NCBI GenBank assembly: GCA_900315555.1
Contig: OMZN01000038.1
Span: 1 to 61,561 of the forward strand
DNA length: 61,561 nucleotides
DNA from: an uncultured Eubacteriales bacterium
Lineage (GTDB): Bacteria > Bacillota > Clostridia > Peptostreptococcales > Anaerovoracaceae
Direction of reading: 5' to 3'
The notes below the pieces were generated by a model. The model saw only the letters and a list, made by a program, of their open reading frames with translations, did no database searches and was not told the DNA's origin. Every line of letters begins with the position of its first letter. Positions within the stretch are counted from its first letter, which is position 1. Below are positions 1-7,921 of this stretch, piece by piece. The position numbers and the translations under genes are program-made.

Positions 1-48
1 TGGAAAGCTCAAACTATTCGCAATAACTCTAGGGAGGATTTTGCTATT

Positions 49-1368
49 ATGAATCAATTCAAACATGCTCTTGGAAGCATCAAGGTGAGACATAATAAGA
101 ATACCATGGATATCGCCCCCATTAAAATGGAGGATCCCGAACAGGTAATTCTGCCCATGTCTCAGCATATTGGCGCCCCTTGCAAGCCGACTGTGAAAAA
201 AGGCGATCACGTCAAGGTCGGTCAGCTCATCGGCGACAGTGATGCGTTCCTGTGTGTCCCGATCTATGCAAGTATCTCCGGAGACGTTACCGAAATCCGG
301 CAGAGCACGAACATGTTCGGCGGCAGCGAGACTTCAGTTGTGATCCAGTCGGATCACAAGCACGAAGTTGTGGAGGGAATAAAGCCCCCGACGGTGGAGA
401 CGAAAGATGATTTCATTCAAGCCGTCAAGGCCAGCGGCGTTGTGGGCTGCGGAGGTGCCTCCTTCCCGACCTTCGTCAAGTTCGATCCAAAGAATCTGGA
501 CGAAGTAAAGACTCTTATCATCAATGGTGCCGAATGTGAGCCGTTCATCACCAGTGACTATCGTCAGATGGTGGACCATCCGGATGACATCCTCGATGGT
601 ATTGAAGCCACGATGAAGTATCTGAATCTGGATGAGGCTATCATCGGTATCGAAAGCAACAAGCCCAAGGGCATCAGTGTGCTTTCGCAGAAAATCAGCG
701 AGCGCGGACTCTCTTCCAAGGTGCGCGTGCAGACGCTCAAGTCCCGGTATCCCCAGGGTGCAGAGCGTGTTCTTATCTATGAAACAAAGGGCATCCTTAT
801 CGATGCGGGTGTACTCCCGGCGGATGTAGGTGTCATCGTTTCCAACATCACCTCGATTGCATCTATCGCAAGATACCTCAGAACGGGTATGCCGCTTGTG
901 GAAAAGACAATCACCGTGGACGGTACGGCCATCAAGAACCCGACCAACATCACGGTGCCTATCGGTGCGCAGGTGAAGGATATCGTCGAGGCAACCGGCG
1001 GCTTCAAAGCGGAGCCTAAGAGAATCATTGCCGGCGGACCCATGATGGGAAAAACAGTAGATTCTGTGGAAGCTTCGGTGATTCGTGCCAACGGTGCCAT
1101 CCTGTGCTTCAGTGGCCCTGAGGCGGAGACGGCTAAGCAGACAGCATGTATCAACTGTGGCAAGTGCCATGAGGCATGTCCATTCCATCTGCTGCCCAAG
1201 CTCTATTCAGATGCTTATGAGAAGGGGGACATTGAGACCCTGAAGGAAAACAAGCTAATGCAGTGTATGGAATGCGGGAGCTGTTCTTATGTCTGTCCGG
1301 CCAGGAGACCGCTCAGTTTCGTGAACCACCTCGGCAAGGGTGCAATAAAGGGGGCAAGTAAAAAATGA
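49..1368 (+). CDS. rnfC: Rnf electron transport complex subunit C
   Basis: Peripheral subunit of the Rnf complex, which couples ferredoxin oxidation to NAD+ reduction and ion pumping; RnfC is the likely NADH/FMN-binding entry or exit site. The 439 residues show an N-terminal barrel-sandwich region (around KKGDHVKVGQLIGD), the Rossmann-like GVVGCGGASFPTFVK segment near residue 133, and two C-terminal [4Fe-4S] motifs, CINCGKCHEACP and CMECGSCSYVCP. GGGAGGA lies at 32-38 ahead of the ATG. First gene of a rnfCDGEAB operon; it overlaps rnfD by 4 bases. The promoter lies outside or at the very edge of the window. Shorter than proteobacterial RnfC proteins, which carry a long alanine-rich tail; this is usual for Clostridia. 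Confidence 0.97.
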   Translation: MNQFKHALGSIKVRHNKNTMDIAPIKMEDPEQVILPMSQHIGAPCKPTVKKGDHVKVGQLIGDSDAFLCVPIYASISGDVTEIRQSTNMFGGSETSVVIQSDHKHEVVEGIKPPTVETKDDFIQAVKASGVVGCGGASFPTFVKFDPKNLDEVKTLIINGAECEPFITSDYRQMVDHPDDILDGIEATMKYLNLDEAIIGIESNKPKGISVLSQKISERGLSSKVRVQTLKSRYPQGAERVLIYETKGILIDAGVLPADVGVIVSNITSIASIARYLRTGMPLVEKTITVDGTAIKNPTNITVPIGAQVKDIVEATGGFKAEPKRIIAGGPMMGKTVDSVEASVIRANGAILCFSGPEAETAKQTACINCGKCHEACPFHLLPKLYSDAYEKGDIETLKENKLMQCMECGSCSYVCPARRPLSFVNHLGKGAIKGASKK

Positions 1369-2303
1369 TTAAACCAAATGTAGCTTATGCGCCGCATATC
1401 ATCAACTCGCCCAGCACCAGGAGAATCATGCTCGATGTTCTCATTGCACTGGTTCCTGCGCTGATTGTGGCAATTTACGAGTTCGGATTCCGGGCGCTGG
1501 CGCTGGTCGTGGTCTGTGCGGTAGCCTGTGTATTCTTTGAGTGGCTGTTCTGCGTGATCACCAAGAGAGAAAATACCACCGGCGATCTTTCCGCCGTGGT
1601 GACCGGTGTCCTGCTGGCCTATAACCTGCCGGCCAACTTCCCGTTCTGGATGGCGATCATCGGCAGCTTTGTTGCCATCTTCATCGCCAAGAATATTTTC
1701 GGCGGTATTGGCAAGAACTTTGTCAACCCGGCATTGACCGGACGTATTGTTCTGTTCGTATCGTTTGCAACAGAAATGACCAGCTGGCCTGTGCCAAGAG
1801 GCCTCGGCGGCAAGCTGGACGGCGTGACTGCGGCCACGGCTCTGGGCCAGTTCAACGAGGGCGGTGTGACCGATGCCGTTTCTCATTTGAATCTTTTCCT
1901 GGGCAACTGCGGCGGTTCACTCGGCGAGGTCAGTGCGCTGGCGCTGCTCATCGGCGGTGTCTATCTGGTCTGCAGAAAAGTGATCTCACCGACAACACCG
2001 ATTGCATTTATTGCGACGGTCTTTGTCCTGGCTCTGATCGCAGGATCCGATCCGCTGTTCCATATTCTTTCCGGCGGCGTAATGCTTGGTTCCATCTTTA
2101 TGGCTACCGACTATGCAACGACACCGAATGACTGGAGAGGCAAGATCATATTCGGCATAGGATGCGGTATCATTACCATGGGAATCAGACTCTTTGGATC
2201 CTATCCGGAAGGTGTCTCTTTCTCCATCATCCTGATGAACATTCTGACACCGTTCATTGATAAATGGTGCAACAAGAAATTCTGCGGAGGTGGTCTGAAA
2301 TGA
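1365..2303 (+). CDS. rnfD: Rnf electron transport complex subunit D
   Basis: Integral membrane flavoprotein subunit of Rnf. The 312 residues are mostly hydrophobic helices. The segment DGVTAATALG (about residue 150) matches the motif whose threonine carries covalently bound FMN in the RnfD/NqrB family. It begins ATGATT overlapping the rnfC stop and ends inside the first codons of rnfG (ATGA overlap), so translation is probably coupled through the operon. Length is typical for the family. No oddities. Confidence 0.97.
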   Translation: MIKPNVAYAPHIINSPSTRRIMLDVLIALVPALIVAIYEFGFRALALVVVCAVACVFFEWLFCVITKRENTTGDLSAVVTGVLLAYNLPANFPFWMAIIGSFVAIFIAKNIFGGIGKNFVNPALTGRIVLFVSFATEMTSWPVPRGLGGKLDGVTAATALGQFNEGGVTDAVSHLNLFLGNCGGSLGEVSALALLIGGVYLVCRKVISPTTPIAFIATVFVLALIAGSDPLFHILSGGVMLGSIFMATDYATTPNDWRGKIIFGIGCGIITMGIRLFGSYPEGVSFSIILMNILTPFIDKWCNKKFCGGGLK

Positions 2304-2767
2304 AGGGTATGCTAAAACCGATCATTGTATTGACGGTCATTTGCCTTATAACAAGCGCTGGACTGGCACTGACCAATGCCAAGACAGTGGACGCCATTGC
2401 GGCTGTAAATAAGCAGACCATCAAGGCAGCTGAAAAATCAGTTCTTGGAAACAAGCAGGGCAGAGCCGAGCAGGGTACAGCCAAAAGCTTCGGTGGCGAT
2501 TTGACTGTGATGGTAGGCATCGACAATGCCGGCAAGATCACCGGTGTCACCGTAACGGACTCTTCCGATACGCCGGGACTTGGCAGCAAGGCTGCAGAGC
2601 CTGGCTACCTTAAGCAGTACAAGGGCCTTTCGGCAGCTGATCTGAATAACTTGAAGGAAAACAATATCAAGGATAATGCCAAACTGGACGCCATCACCGG
2701 CGCAACCATCTCCTCCAACGGTGTTTATCACGCCGTTCAGGATGCCATGAGCAAAGGGGGTAAATAA
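2300..2767 (+). CDS. rnfG: Rnf electron transport complex subunit G
   Basis: FMN-binding subunit of Rnf, with one N-terminal membrane helix and a domain on the outer face. I start it at the ATG at 2300 (MKGMLKPII), which overlaps the rnfD stop and follows GGAGGTGG; an in-frame upstream start at 2264 would lie wholly inside rnfD and adds a non-hydrophobic stretch before the membrane helix. The 155 residues end with DAITGATISSNGVYHAV; the TGAT motif is where the threonine-linked FMN is attached in RnfG/NqrC. Shorter than proteobacterial RnfG but usual for clostridial forms. Confidence 0.95.
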   Translation: MKGMLKPIIVLTVICLITSAGLALTNAKTVDAIAAVNKQTIKAAEKSVLGNKQGRAEQGTAKSFGGDLTVMVGIDNAGKITGVTVTDSSDTPGLGSKAAEPGYLKQYKGLSAADLNNLKENNIKDNAKLDAITGATISSNGVYHAVQDAMSKGGK

Positions 2768-2769
2768 GC

Positions 2770-3522
2770 ATGAACAAACTGGGAATACTCACGAGAGGGT
2801 TTTTCCGGGAAAACCCAGTGCTGATGCTTCTGCTGGGATGTTGTCCGTTCCTGGCAGTCACGACATCGGCCATCAATGGTCTCGGAATGGGAGGATGTAC
2901 CACTGTTGTATTGATTCTCTCCAACGTTATTATTTCTCTGCTGCGGAAGGTGATTCCTGACAATGTCAGAATTCCCTGCTACATTGTCGTCATTGCGACA
3001 CTGGTAACTATCGTGCAGATGCTGCTGCAGGCGTTCCTGCCGGATTTGAACAAGGCGCTGGGGCTGTACATTCCGCTGATCGTTGTTAACTGCATCATCA
3101 TGGGCCGAGCAGAGGGCTTTGCCAACAAAAACACGGTAGGAGATTCCTTCCTCGATGGTCTTGGCATGGGCATCGGCTTTACCATTGCCTGCTTCCTGAT
3201 GGGAGCCGTCAGGGAACTGTTTGGAGCCGGCACGATTCTGGGATTCAGCCTGGGAGCCATGACGGCGCATCCTATGGTCGTCTTCATGCTGCCTGCTGGC
3301 GGATTCTTCGTATTCGGCATTCTCAATGCCGTTGTCAACCAGGCGCTTAAAGGAAAAGATGTACCCCGTGCAACCGAATTCGGCTGTGAGGGCTGCCTGA
3401 TGATCCAGCCGGCTGAGGAAGAGCCTAAAGTGGAAGCCCCCAAGGCAGAAGCTCCTAAGGCAGAGGCATCGGCACCAGCCGCACAGGATAAGGAAGAGGG
3501 AAAGGAGAGTGAAGACAAATGA
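2770..3522 (+). CDS. rnfE: Rnf electron transport complex subunit E
   Basis: Membrane subunit of the NqrD/RnfE family; with RnfA it forms the paired inverted membrane core that holds a buried iron-sulfur centre and the ion path. The 250 residues show about six hydrophobic helices up to residue ~195, with a conserved cysteine in LLLGCCPFLAVT. The C-terminal ~45 residues are a hydrophilic tail with a KAEAP-type repeat (residues ~220-235) followed by a charged stretch, longer than usual for the family and of unknown role. It overlaps rnfA by 4 bases. Confidence 0.95.
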   Translation: MNKLGILTRGFFRENPVLMLLLGCCPFLAVTTSAINGLGMGGCTTVVLILSNVIISLLRKVIPDNVRIPCYIVVIATLVTIVQMLLQAFLPDLNKALGLYIPLIVVNCIIMGRAEGFANKNTVGDSFLDGLGMGIGFTIACFLMGAVRELFGAGTILGFSLGAMTAHPMVVFMLPAGGFFVFGILNAVVNQALKGKDVPRATEFGCEGCLMIQPAEEEPKVEAPKAEAPKAEASAPAAQDKEEGKESEDK

Positions 3523-4112
3523 AAATAATGCTGATGATTCTGTTCAGTATGATTCTGATCAACAACTATCTTCTGTCCCAGTTCCTCGGAATCTGTTCTT
3601 TCCTTGGTGTTACCAAGAAGCTGGACTCTGCTGTCGGCATGAGCTATGCAGTTATCTTCGTCATGGTTCTTGCCACCGTTGTAACTTGGCCGATTCAGAC
3701 CTTCCTGCTGGATCCTAACGGGATCGGCTACATGCAGACGGTCGTGTTCATTCTGGTTATTGCCGCACTGGTGCAGCTCGTAGAGATCACCATGAAGAAA
3801 TATATGCCGGCACTGCACAAGTCGCTGGGTATTTTCCTTCCGCTGATTACTACCAACTGTGCGGTTCTGGGTGTTGCAATCACCAATATCGACAATGGAT
3901 ATAACTTTGCTCAGTCCATCGTGGAATCCCTGGGTGCTGGCCTCGGCTACATGCTGGCTATGGTTCTGTTCGCAGGTATTAGAAGCAAGATCGATGATAA
4001 TGAGAGTATCCCCAAGGCTTTCCAGGGTACGCCGGCGATTCTTATCGCTGCCAGCATTCTGGCGATGTCCTTCATGGGATTCTCCGGCATGGTCGACGGG
4101 ATCTTTGGTTAA
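3519..4112 (+). CDS. rnfA: Rnf electron transport complex subunit A
   Basis: Membrane subunit of the NqrE/RnfA family, partner of RnfE in the membrane core. The 197 residues are six hydrophobic helices; NYLLSQFLGICSFLGV near the N terminus and TTNCAVLGVAI around residue 113 are the family signatures, each with the cysteine that ligates the intramembrane iron-sulfur cluster. Start ATG overlaps the rnfE stop; 15 bases separate it from rnfB, with AAAGAAAGGAG as ribosome binding site for the next gene. Confidence 0.96.
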   Translation: MKIMLMILFSMILINNYLLSQFLGICSFLGVTKKLDSAVGMSYAVIFVMVLATVVTWPIQTFLLDPNGIGYMQTVVFILVIAALVQLVEITMKKYMPALHKSLGIFLPLITTNCAVLGVAITNIDNGYNFAQSIVESLGAGLGYMLAMVLFAGIRSKIDDNESIPKAFQGTPAILIAASILAMSFMGFSGMVDGIFG

Positions 4113-4127
4113 AGAAAGGAGTACACA

Positions 4128-4943
4128 ATGGCAATTCCAATTATATTACTTGGTGTTCTGGGATGCGTATTTGCTGTGATCCTTGCTGTCGCCAGTAAGG
4201 TGATGGCGGTTCCCGTAGACGAAAAACAGATTGAAGTACGTGCGGTACTGCCTGGTGCCAACTGTGGTGCCTGCGGCTTTGCCGGGTGCGATGATTATGC
4301 GGCGGCGGTGGCAGGCGATCCGGAGAATGTACCGACGACAGCCTGCATCCCTGGCGGTGCGGCTGCGGCGAACTCGATTGCCGAGATTCTCGGTGTCGCT
4401 GCCGGCAGTGTGGTGCCTCAGAAAGCTTATTTGAAATGTTCCGGCGACTGTTCGCGCAAGACGAAGACTGTTGAGTATTCCGGCTACAAGAGCTGTGAGG
4501 CTGCTAAGCAGTTCTATGGCGGCGAGTGGTCCTGCAAGGAAGGCTGCCTGGGACTTGGTGACTGTGAGGCTGCCTGCCCCTATGATGCGATTCAGATGTT
4601 CAACGGAATTCCCGGTTTTGATCATTCGAGATGTGTTGGCTGCGGCATCTGTGCGAATGTCTGCCCGCAGAAAATCATCGATATCATGCCTGAATCCGTT
4701 AAGGTTATGGTCAAGTGCAGTAACCACGACATAGGTAAGAAGGCCATGCAGGCCTGCAAAGTTTCCTGTATCGGTTGCAAGAAATGCGAGAAGGCTTGCA
4801 AATTTGACGCGATTCACGTGGAGAATGGCCTTGCCTACATTGATCAGGATAAGTGCAAGTCCTGCGGCCTGTGCGTGAAGGCCTGCCCGAAGGATTCGAT
4901 TATCATCGATCGCCAGAAGGGAAAGAAAAAGAAGGCTTCTTAA
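4128..4943 (+). CDS. rnfB: Rnf electron transport complex subunit B (ferredoxin-like)
   Basis: Multi-cluster iron-sulfur subunit that receives electrons from ferredoxin. Order in the 271 residues: an N-terminal membrane anchor; the GANCGACGFAGC motif of the Fe-S domain (about residue 44); a cysteine-rich linker; ferredoxin-type motifs with CVGCGICANVCP, CIGCKKCEKACK and CKSCGLCVKACP; then a lysine-rich end. This is the extended clostridial form, richer in clusters than proteobacterial RnfB. Last gene of the operon, followed by a strong terminator. Confidence 0.96.
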   Translation: MAIPIILLGVLGCVFAVILAVASKVMAVPVDEKQIEVRAVLPGANCGACGFAGCDDYAAAVAGDPENVPTTACIPGGAAAANSIAEILGVAAGSVVPQKAYLKCSGDCSRKTKTVEYSGYKSCEAAKQFYGGEWSCKEGCLGLGDCEAACPYDAIQMFNGIPGFDHSRCVGCGICANVCPQKIIDIMPESVKVMVKCSNHDIGKKAMQACKVSCIGCKKCEKACKFDAIHVENGLAYIDQDKCKSCGLCVKACPKDSIIIDRQKGKKKKAS

Positions 4944-4978
4944 ATCATTAGAGGACTGCTGCACGAAAGTGCTGTGCT

Positions 4979-5024
4979 GCCCTCGGACAAGACACCGTAA
5001 GGCGGGCTTGCCCGGGGGCTTTTT
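4979..5024 (+). terminator. Rho-independent terminator of the rnf operon
   Basis: GCCCTCGG (4979-4986) pairs with CCGGGGGC (5012-5019), and the stem continues inward with CAAG/CTTG and ACCG/CGGG around a TAAGG loop; TTTTT follows directly. It starts 36 bases after the rnfB stop. Confidence 0.85.
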
Positions 5025-5365
5025 ATGTCTTGACTAAGCAGGTTCGCTTCGCAGAAGGTATGGATGATGGGAGACTGTTTTCGAAGAGAGGCAGATCTTC
5101 AACGGCAGGAATAAGGAAAATGAGCACAGCCCGGAATCATCATCCGGCAAAGAACAGCCTGATTAATAGCCTGGGATTTCACTTATGGAGAAAGCAGCAG
5201 GCTGCGCGTTCCGCGTATCATTGTTTCTCAATTTAAATAGGGCAGGAAGAGGCAGCCGGTCAGAAAGAGACAGCGGCTGCCTGCAAAATCATTTACGAAA
5301 GTCATTCGGCAGGAGATGCTTATAAAGACCGCAGAATACCATAGGTATCTGCAGGATGGCACAGA
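5025..5365. other. Intergenic stretch without a recognisable gene
   Basis: About 340 bases between the rnf terminator and the end of the minus-strand lipoprotein gene. A 68-codon open frame at 5030-5236 has no clear ribosome binding site and no recognisable sequence, and it begins within the terminator's T-rich end. I see no RNA gene, repeat or clear promoter. Confidence 0.5.
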
Positions 5366-6790
5366 CTATGTATTGGCCTGTCCATCGAGATACATAAGGA
5401 GTGTTGAGGTGAGTTCGGTGGCATCCTGCATGTCTACACCCAGCGCAATGACCTGCATCTTGCTGTTTTTGTCAGCATAGACAGCTGCATTGGTAGTCTT
5501 GAAGGTGGTGTCTGCCGTCAGTTTAATATCGTTTTTATCGGCCATGTTGGTAATATCACGTACCAATGCATTGTTATCGCTGCCGTTCCAAAGCGGGATG
5601 CTTTCATTTACTTTCCACTTGGCATCGGAGAGCTCAGCCGTATCTTTATAGGTCTTCAACATCTTGGTGAAGGTGTCCTGATCAATGGCACGCAGACAGA
5701 TGCCGATTGTAAGATCATCCCCTTTGGTGCTGATGGTGCCAATGTTGGCAAATGCCGTTAGTTCCTCGTCCTTCTTGTCATCCTCTTCATCGGTATCGGC
5801 GTCTGGATCGTAGCGTCCGTCGTGGAGTGTGTAAAGAAGGCTGAGAATACTGTAGGTATCTTCGCTTGTGAAGACAGTGCTGGGCATGCTGGTGGCCTCA
5901 ATCGTGAAGGTCAGGTCTGACTCATGCTTCATGTATTTGTCTTTATATTTGCTGATCGCATTTTCGAATTTATTTTCAAATTTCGTTGCCTCGCTGTTGG
6001 CGACCCAGACCACAGCCGAAGCGCTCTGGACAAATTCTGCATCGCTCTGACCGCCTTGGAAGGAGGCGATACGCATGACAAGGCCGTCTTCACGGCAGTT
6101 ATTGAGAACTGCACCGATTTCACGGATGGGATTGGGGTGCGCGTATTCTCGCACAGCGGAGTCGCCGCCGGTACAGCCGGAGATGGAAATTTTAAACGCT
6201 GTTCCCGTATCAGGGGCTGTTGTGCTGAGATTCTTATGGATCGTAGTGGAGGCCTGTGCTGCACTGCCGGTAAAGAGCCGGGGAGTATTGCGCTCGGTCA
6301 GCGAGATTAAATTGTCCACCTCGAGATATTTGTCAGGCACCGTGGCGGCGGCACCTGCTTTGGTGAACAGGATAGATATTTCGCCGTGGGTGGAGGCATT
6401 CAGCATAGCTGTCAGCGCCATGGCAGCTTCTTTGGCTGTGGAAGCAATATCGGAAGCATTCACCGTGCACTCAAGCAGGGTGCTTTTTTTATTCTTGCTG
6501 TCTTTAGCGGCACTTTCCTGCAGGATCAGACCGTTATCATCCCAACGATCATTGTAGATTTTATGTTTAGCAGCCCACCGCTGAAAATAGGTAAGCATCT
6601 GTTTTTCGTTCTTCAGCCTGCCCAGGTCATTTTTGAACAGTTCATAGTTGTCGTAAACATCGCTTTTTACCATGGCCTGGTAGTCGTCAGCGCTGACGCT
6701 GCCACAGCCCGTGAAGAGCATGCAGGCGGCGAAAACAAGCACCAGGCAGAGGAAAGGCAGTTTTTTCATGCATCTTTTGATTTTATACAT
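5366..6790 (-). CDS. Lipoprotein related to M20 (PepD-type) dipeptidases, catalytic residues lost
   Basis: Predicted exported lipoprotein of 474 residues: signal peptide, then lipobox LFTGC (Cys about 29). A second possible start is Met8. From about residue 45 onward the sequence can be laid along aminoacyl-histidine dipeptidase (PepD, M20 family): DDNGLILQES matches the 'GN-ILI' strand, FKISISGCTGGDSA the lid-domain 'LKGGHSG' segment, MRIASFQGGQSDA the 'IDFNGGT' segment, and IGTISTKGDDLTIGICLRA the C-terminal strand pair. The metal ligands of the family are missing: the HLDMV-type motif reads LECTVNAS, no ADNG or TEEAG motif is seen, and GGHSG is GGDSA. I infer a non-catalytic binding or scaffolding lipoprotein. 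The gene stands alone on the minus strand. The homology call rests on reading and should be tested by profile search. Confidence 0.6.
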   Translation of the reverse strand: MYKIKRCMKKLPFLCLVLVFAACMLFTGCGSVSADDYQAMVKSDVYDNYELFKNDLGRLKNEKQMLTYFQRWAAKHKIYNDRWDDNGLILQESAAKDSKNKKSTLLECTVNASDIASTAKEAAMALTAMLNASTHGEISILFTKAGAAATVPDKYLEVDNLISLTERNTPRLFTGSAAQASTTIHKNLSTTAPDTGTAFKISISGCTGGDSAVREYAHPNPIREIGAVLNNCREDGLVMRIASFQGGQSDAEFVQSASAVVWVANSEATKFENKFENAISKYKDKYMKHESDLTFTIEATSMPSTVFTSEDTYSILSLLYTLHDGRYDPDADTDEEDDKKDEELTAFANIGTISTKGDDLTIGICLRAIDQDTFTKMLKTYKDTAELSDAKWKVNESIPLWNGSDNNALVRDITNMADKNDIKLTADTTFKTTNAAVYADKNSKMQVIALGVDMQDATELTSTLLMYLDGQANT

Positions 6791-6941
6791 AGGTCGACCT
6801 CGTATTTCTTCGATTTTTCATCTATCATACCATATCTATTGGTGCTGTGACTAATAATCCTGTCATTCTATTTCTCACAGTGTCTGTCAGACGGAAGAAT
6901 TCTCAGCAGCGGCGGTGCCCTCTGTCCCTTGAAAAAAAGAC

Positions 6942-6971
6942 TTGTAATAGGGCCGTGGCCTATGGTATAAT
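6942..6971 (+). promoter_or_regulatory. Promoter of rpmB
   Basis: TTGTAA (6942-6947), 18-base spacer, TATAAT (6966-6971), 63 bases before the rpmB ATG; AAAGGAGG follows as ribosome binding site. Confidence 0.7.
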
Positions 6972-7034
6972 CCATGTGTTTGTAAGGAAACAAACTTTAT
7001 GATAATAGATCAAAAGCGAAAAGGAGGTGCGGAC

Positions 7035-7226
7035 ATGTCAAGAAAATGCGAAATTTGCGGCAAAGGACAGGTTTCCGGCAACAGCGTTTCCCATTCCAAC
7101 AGACATTCAAAGAGAAAGTGGAATGCCAATATCCAGACTGTCAGGATCAATGACGAAGGCAGAATCAGGAGAGCAAACGTATGCACCAGATGCATTCGTT
7201 CCGGAAAAGTTACACGCGCCATCTGA
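7035..7226 (+). CDS. rpmB: 50S ribosomal protein L28
   Basis: Large-subunit ribosomal protein, 63 residues. MSRKCEICGKGQVSGNSVSH is the family start, and SHSNRHSKRKWNANIQ and CTRCIRSGKV are conserved. Four cysteines in two CxxC pairs (CEIC and CTRC) make this the zinc-binding C+ paralogue type. I choose the ATG at 7035 because AAAGGAGGTG sits just upstream; an in-frame start at 6999 would add twelve residues unlike the family and cover the ribosome binding site. Own promoter and terminator, so monocistronic. Confidence 0.97.
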   Translation: MSRKCEICGKGQVSGNSVSHSNRHSKRKWNANIQTVRINDEGRIRRANVCTRCIRSGKVTRAI

Positions 7227-7286
7227 CTGCAAGCATGCACATAGCGCTGTACAGGCTCTGCAGCAAGGGTAAAGCAAGTCATAAGG

Positions 7287-7312
7287 ATCTGTGCCTGCGG
7301 GCACAGATTTTT
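7287..7312 (+). terminator. Terminator of rpmB
   Basis: ATCTGTGCC (7287-7295) pairs with GGCACAGAT (7300-7308), followed by a T run. It lies 60 bases after the rpmB stop. Confidence 0.85.
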
Positions 7313-7498
7313 GACGTAAAGGCTTTTTTCATTTTGTGTTCTGTTTCAAGGCAAAATATGTTAAATCAATAAAGTGGCTTTCCTGGAAACAGCAGATCTT
7401 TTGGAAAGATCTTCAGACTGTAATTCGGCGTGCGCAAGACACGTGGGCGCACGTAAGACGATGCGTGAAAGATATGGATAGAGAGAAGGATACAGACT

Positions 7499-7921
7499 AT
7501 GAGTGACACGACCGTTGTGAAAACGGAGTATGGAAATATCCAGATTGACACATATGCCATCGGCTCGCTGATTGTCAAGATTGCAGATCACTACCGCGGC
7601 AGGCTTCATCTGACTAGCCGCAAGGGACGCCGTGTAGCATGGCTTTACCGCTTCACAGATGCTGCAGAGATCGACAATATGGTTCTTGATTTCGATGAAG
7701 AAGGCCGGATTAGTATCAAAGTTTATGTGATGATCCGTTTCGGCGTCTCAATCTCCGGTATCACGCAGGATTTCCTGGACAAGATCGAGGAAGCGGTTGA
7801 ACTGGCGCTCGGCCAAAAGCCGCGCCGCATCACGGTCGTTGTTACCGGGCTGCTTTCCAAGCAGGTGGCCAGACGCAACATCCAGGTTACGCGGTGCCAT
7901 GAGGAAGCGCCTGAGTCATGA
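7499..7921 (+). CDS. Asp23/Gls24 family protein
   Basis: Small cytoplasmic protein of 140 residues in the Asp23/Gls24 (YloU-like) family, linked in Firmicutes to cell-envelope homeostasis. The family pattern is visible: GNIQIDTYAIGSLIVKIAD at the start and ISIKVYVMIRFGVSISGITQ in the middle. In Bacilli this gene usually sits beside a DhaK-like fatty-acid kinase gene upstream of recG; here no such gene is present and recG follows directly with a 4-base overlap. The start ATG follows AGAGAGAAGGA at suitable spacing. Confidence 0.88.
   Translation: MSDTTVVKTEYGNIQIDTYAIGSLIVKIADHYRGRLHLTSRKGRRVAWLYRFTDAAEIDNMVLDFDEEGRISIKVYVMIRFGVSISGITQDFLDKIEEAVELALGQKPRRITVVVTGLLSKQVARRNIQVTRCHEEAPES

Noticed and set aside
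5030-5236. 68-codon plus-strand frame after the rnf terminator
   Set aside because: Starts inside the terminator's T-rich end, lacks a ribosome binding site and has no recognisable sequence.
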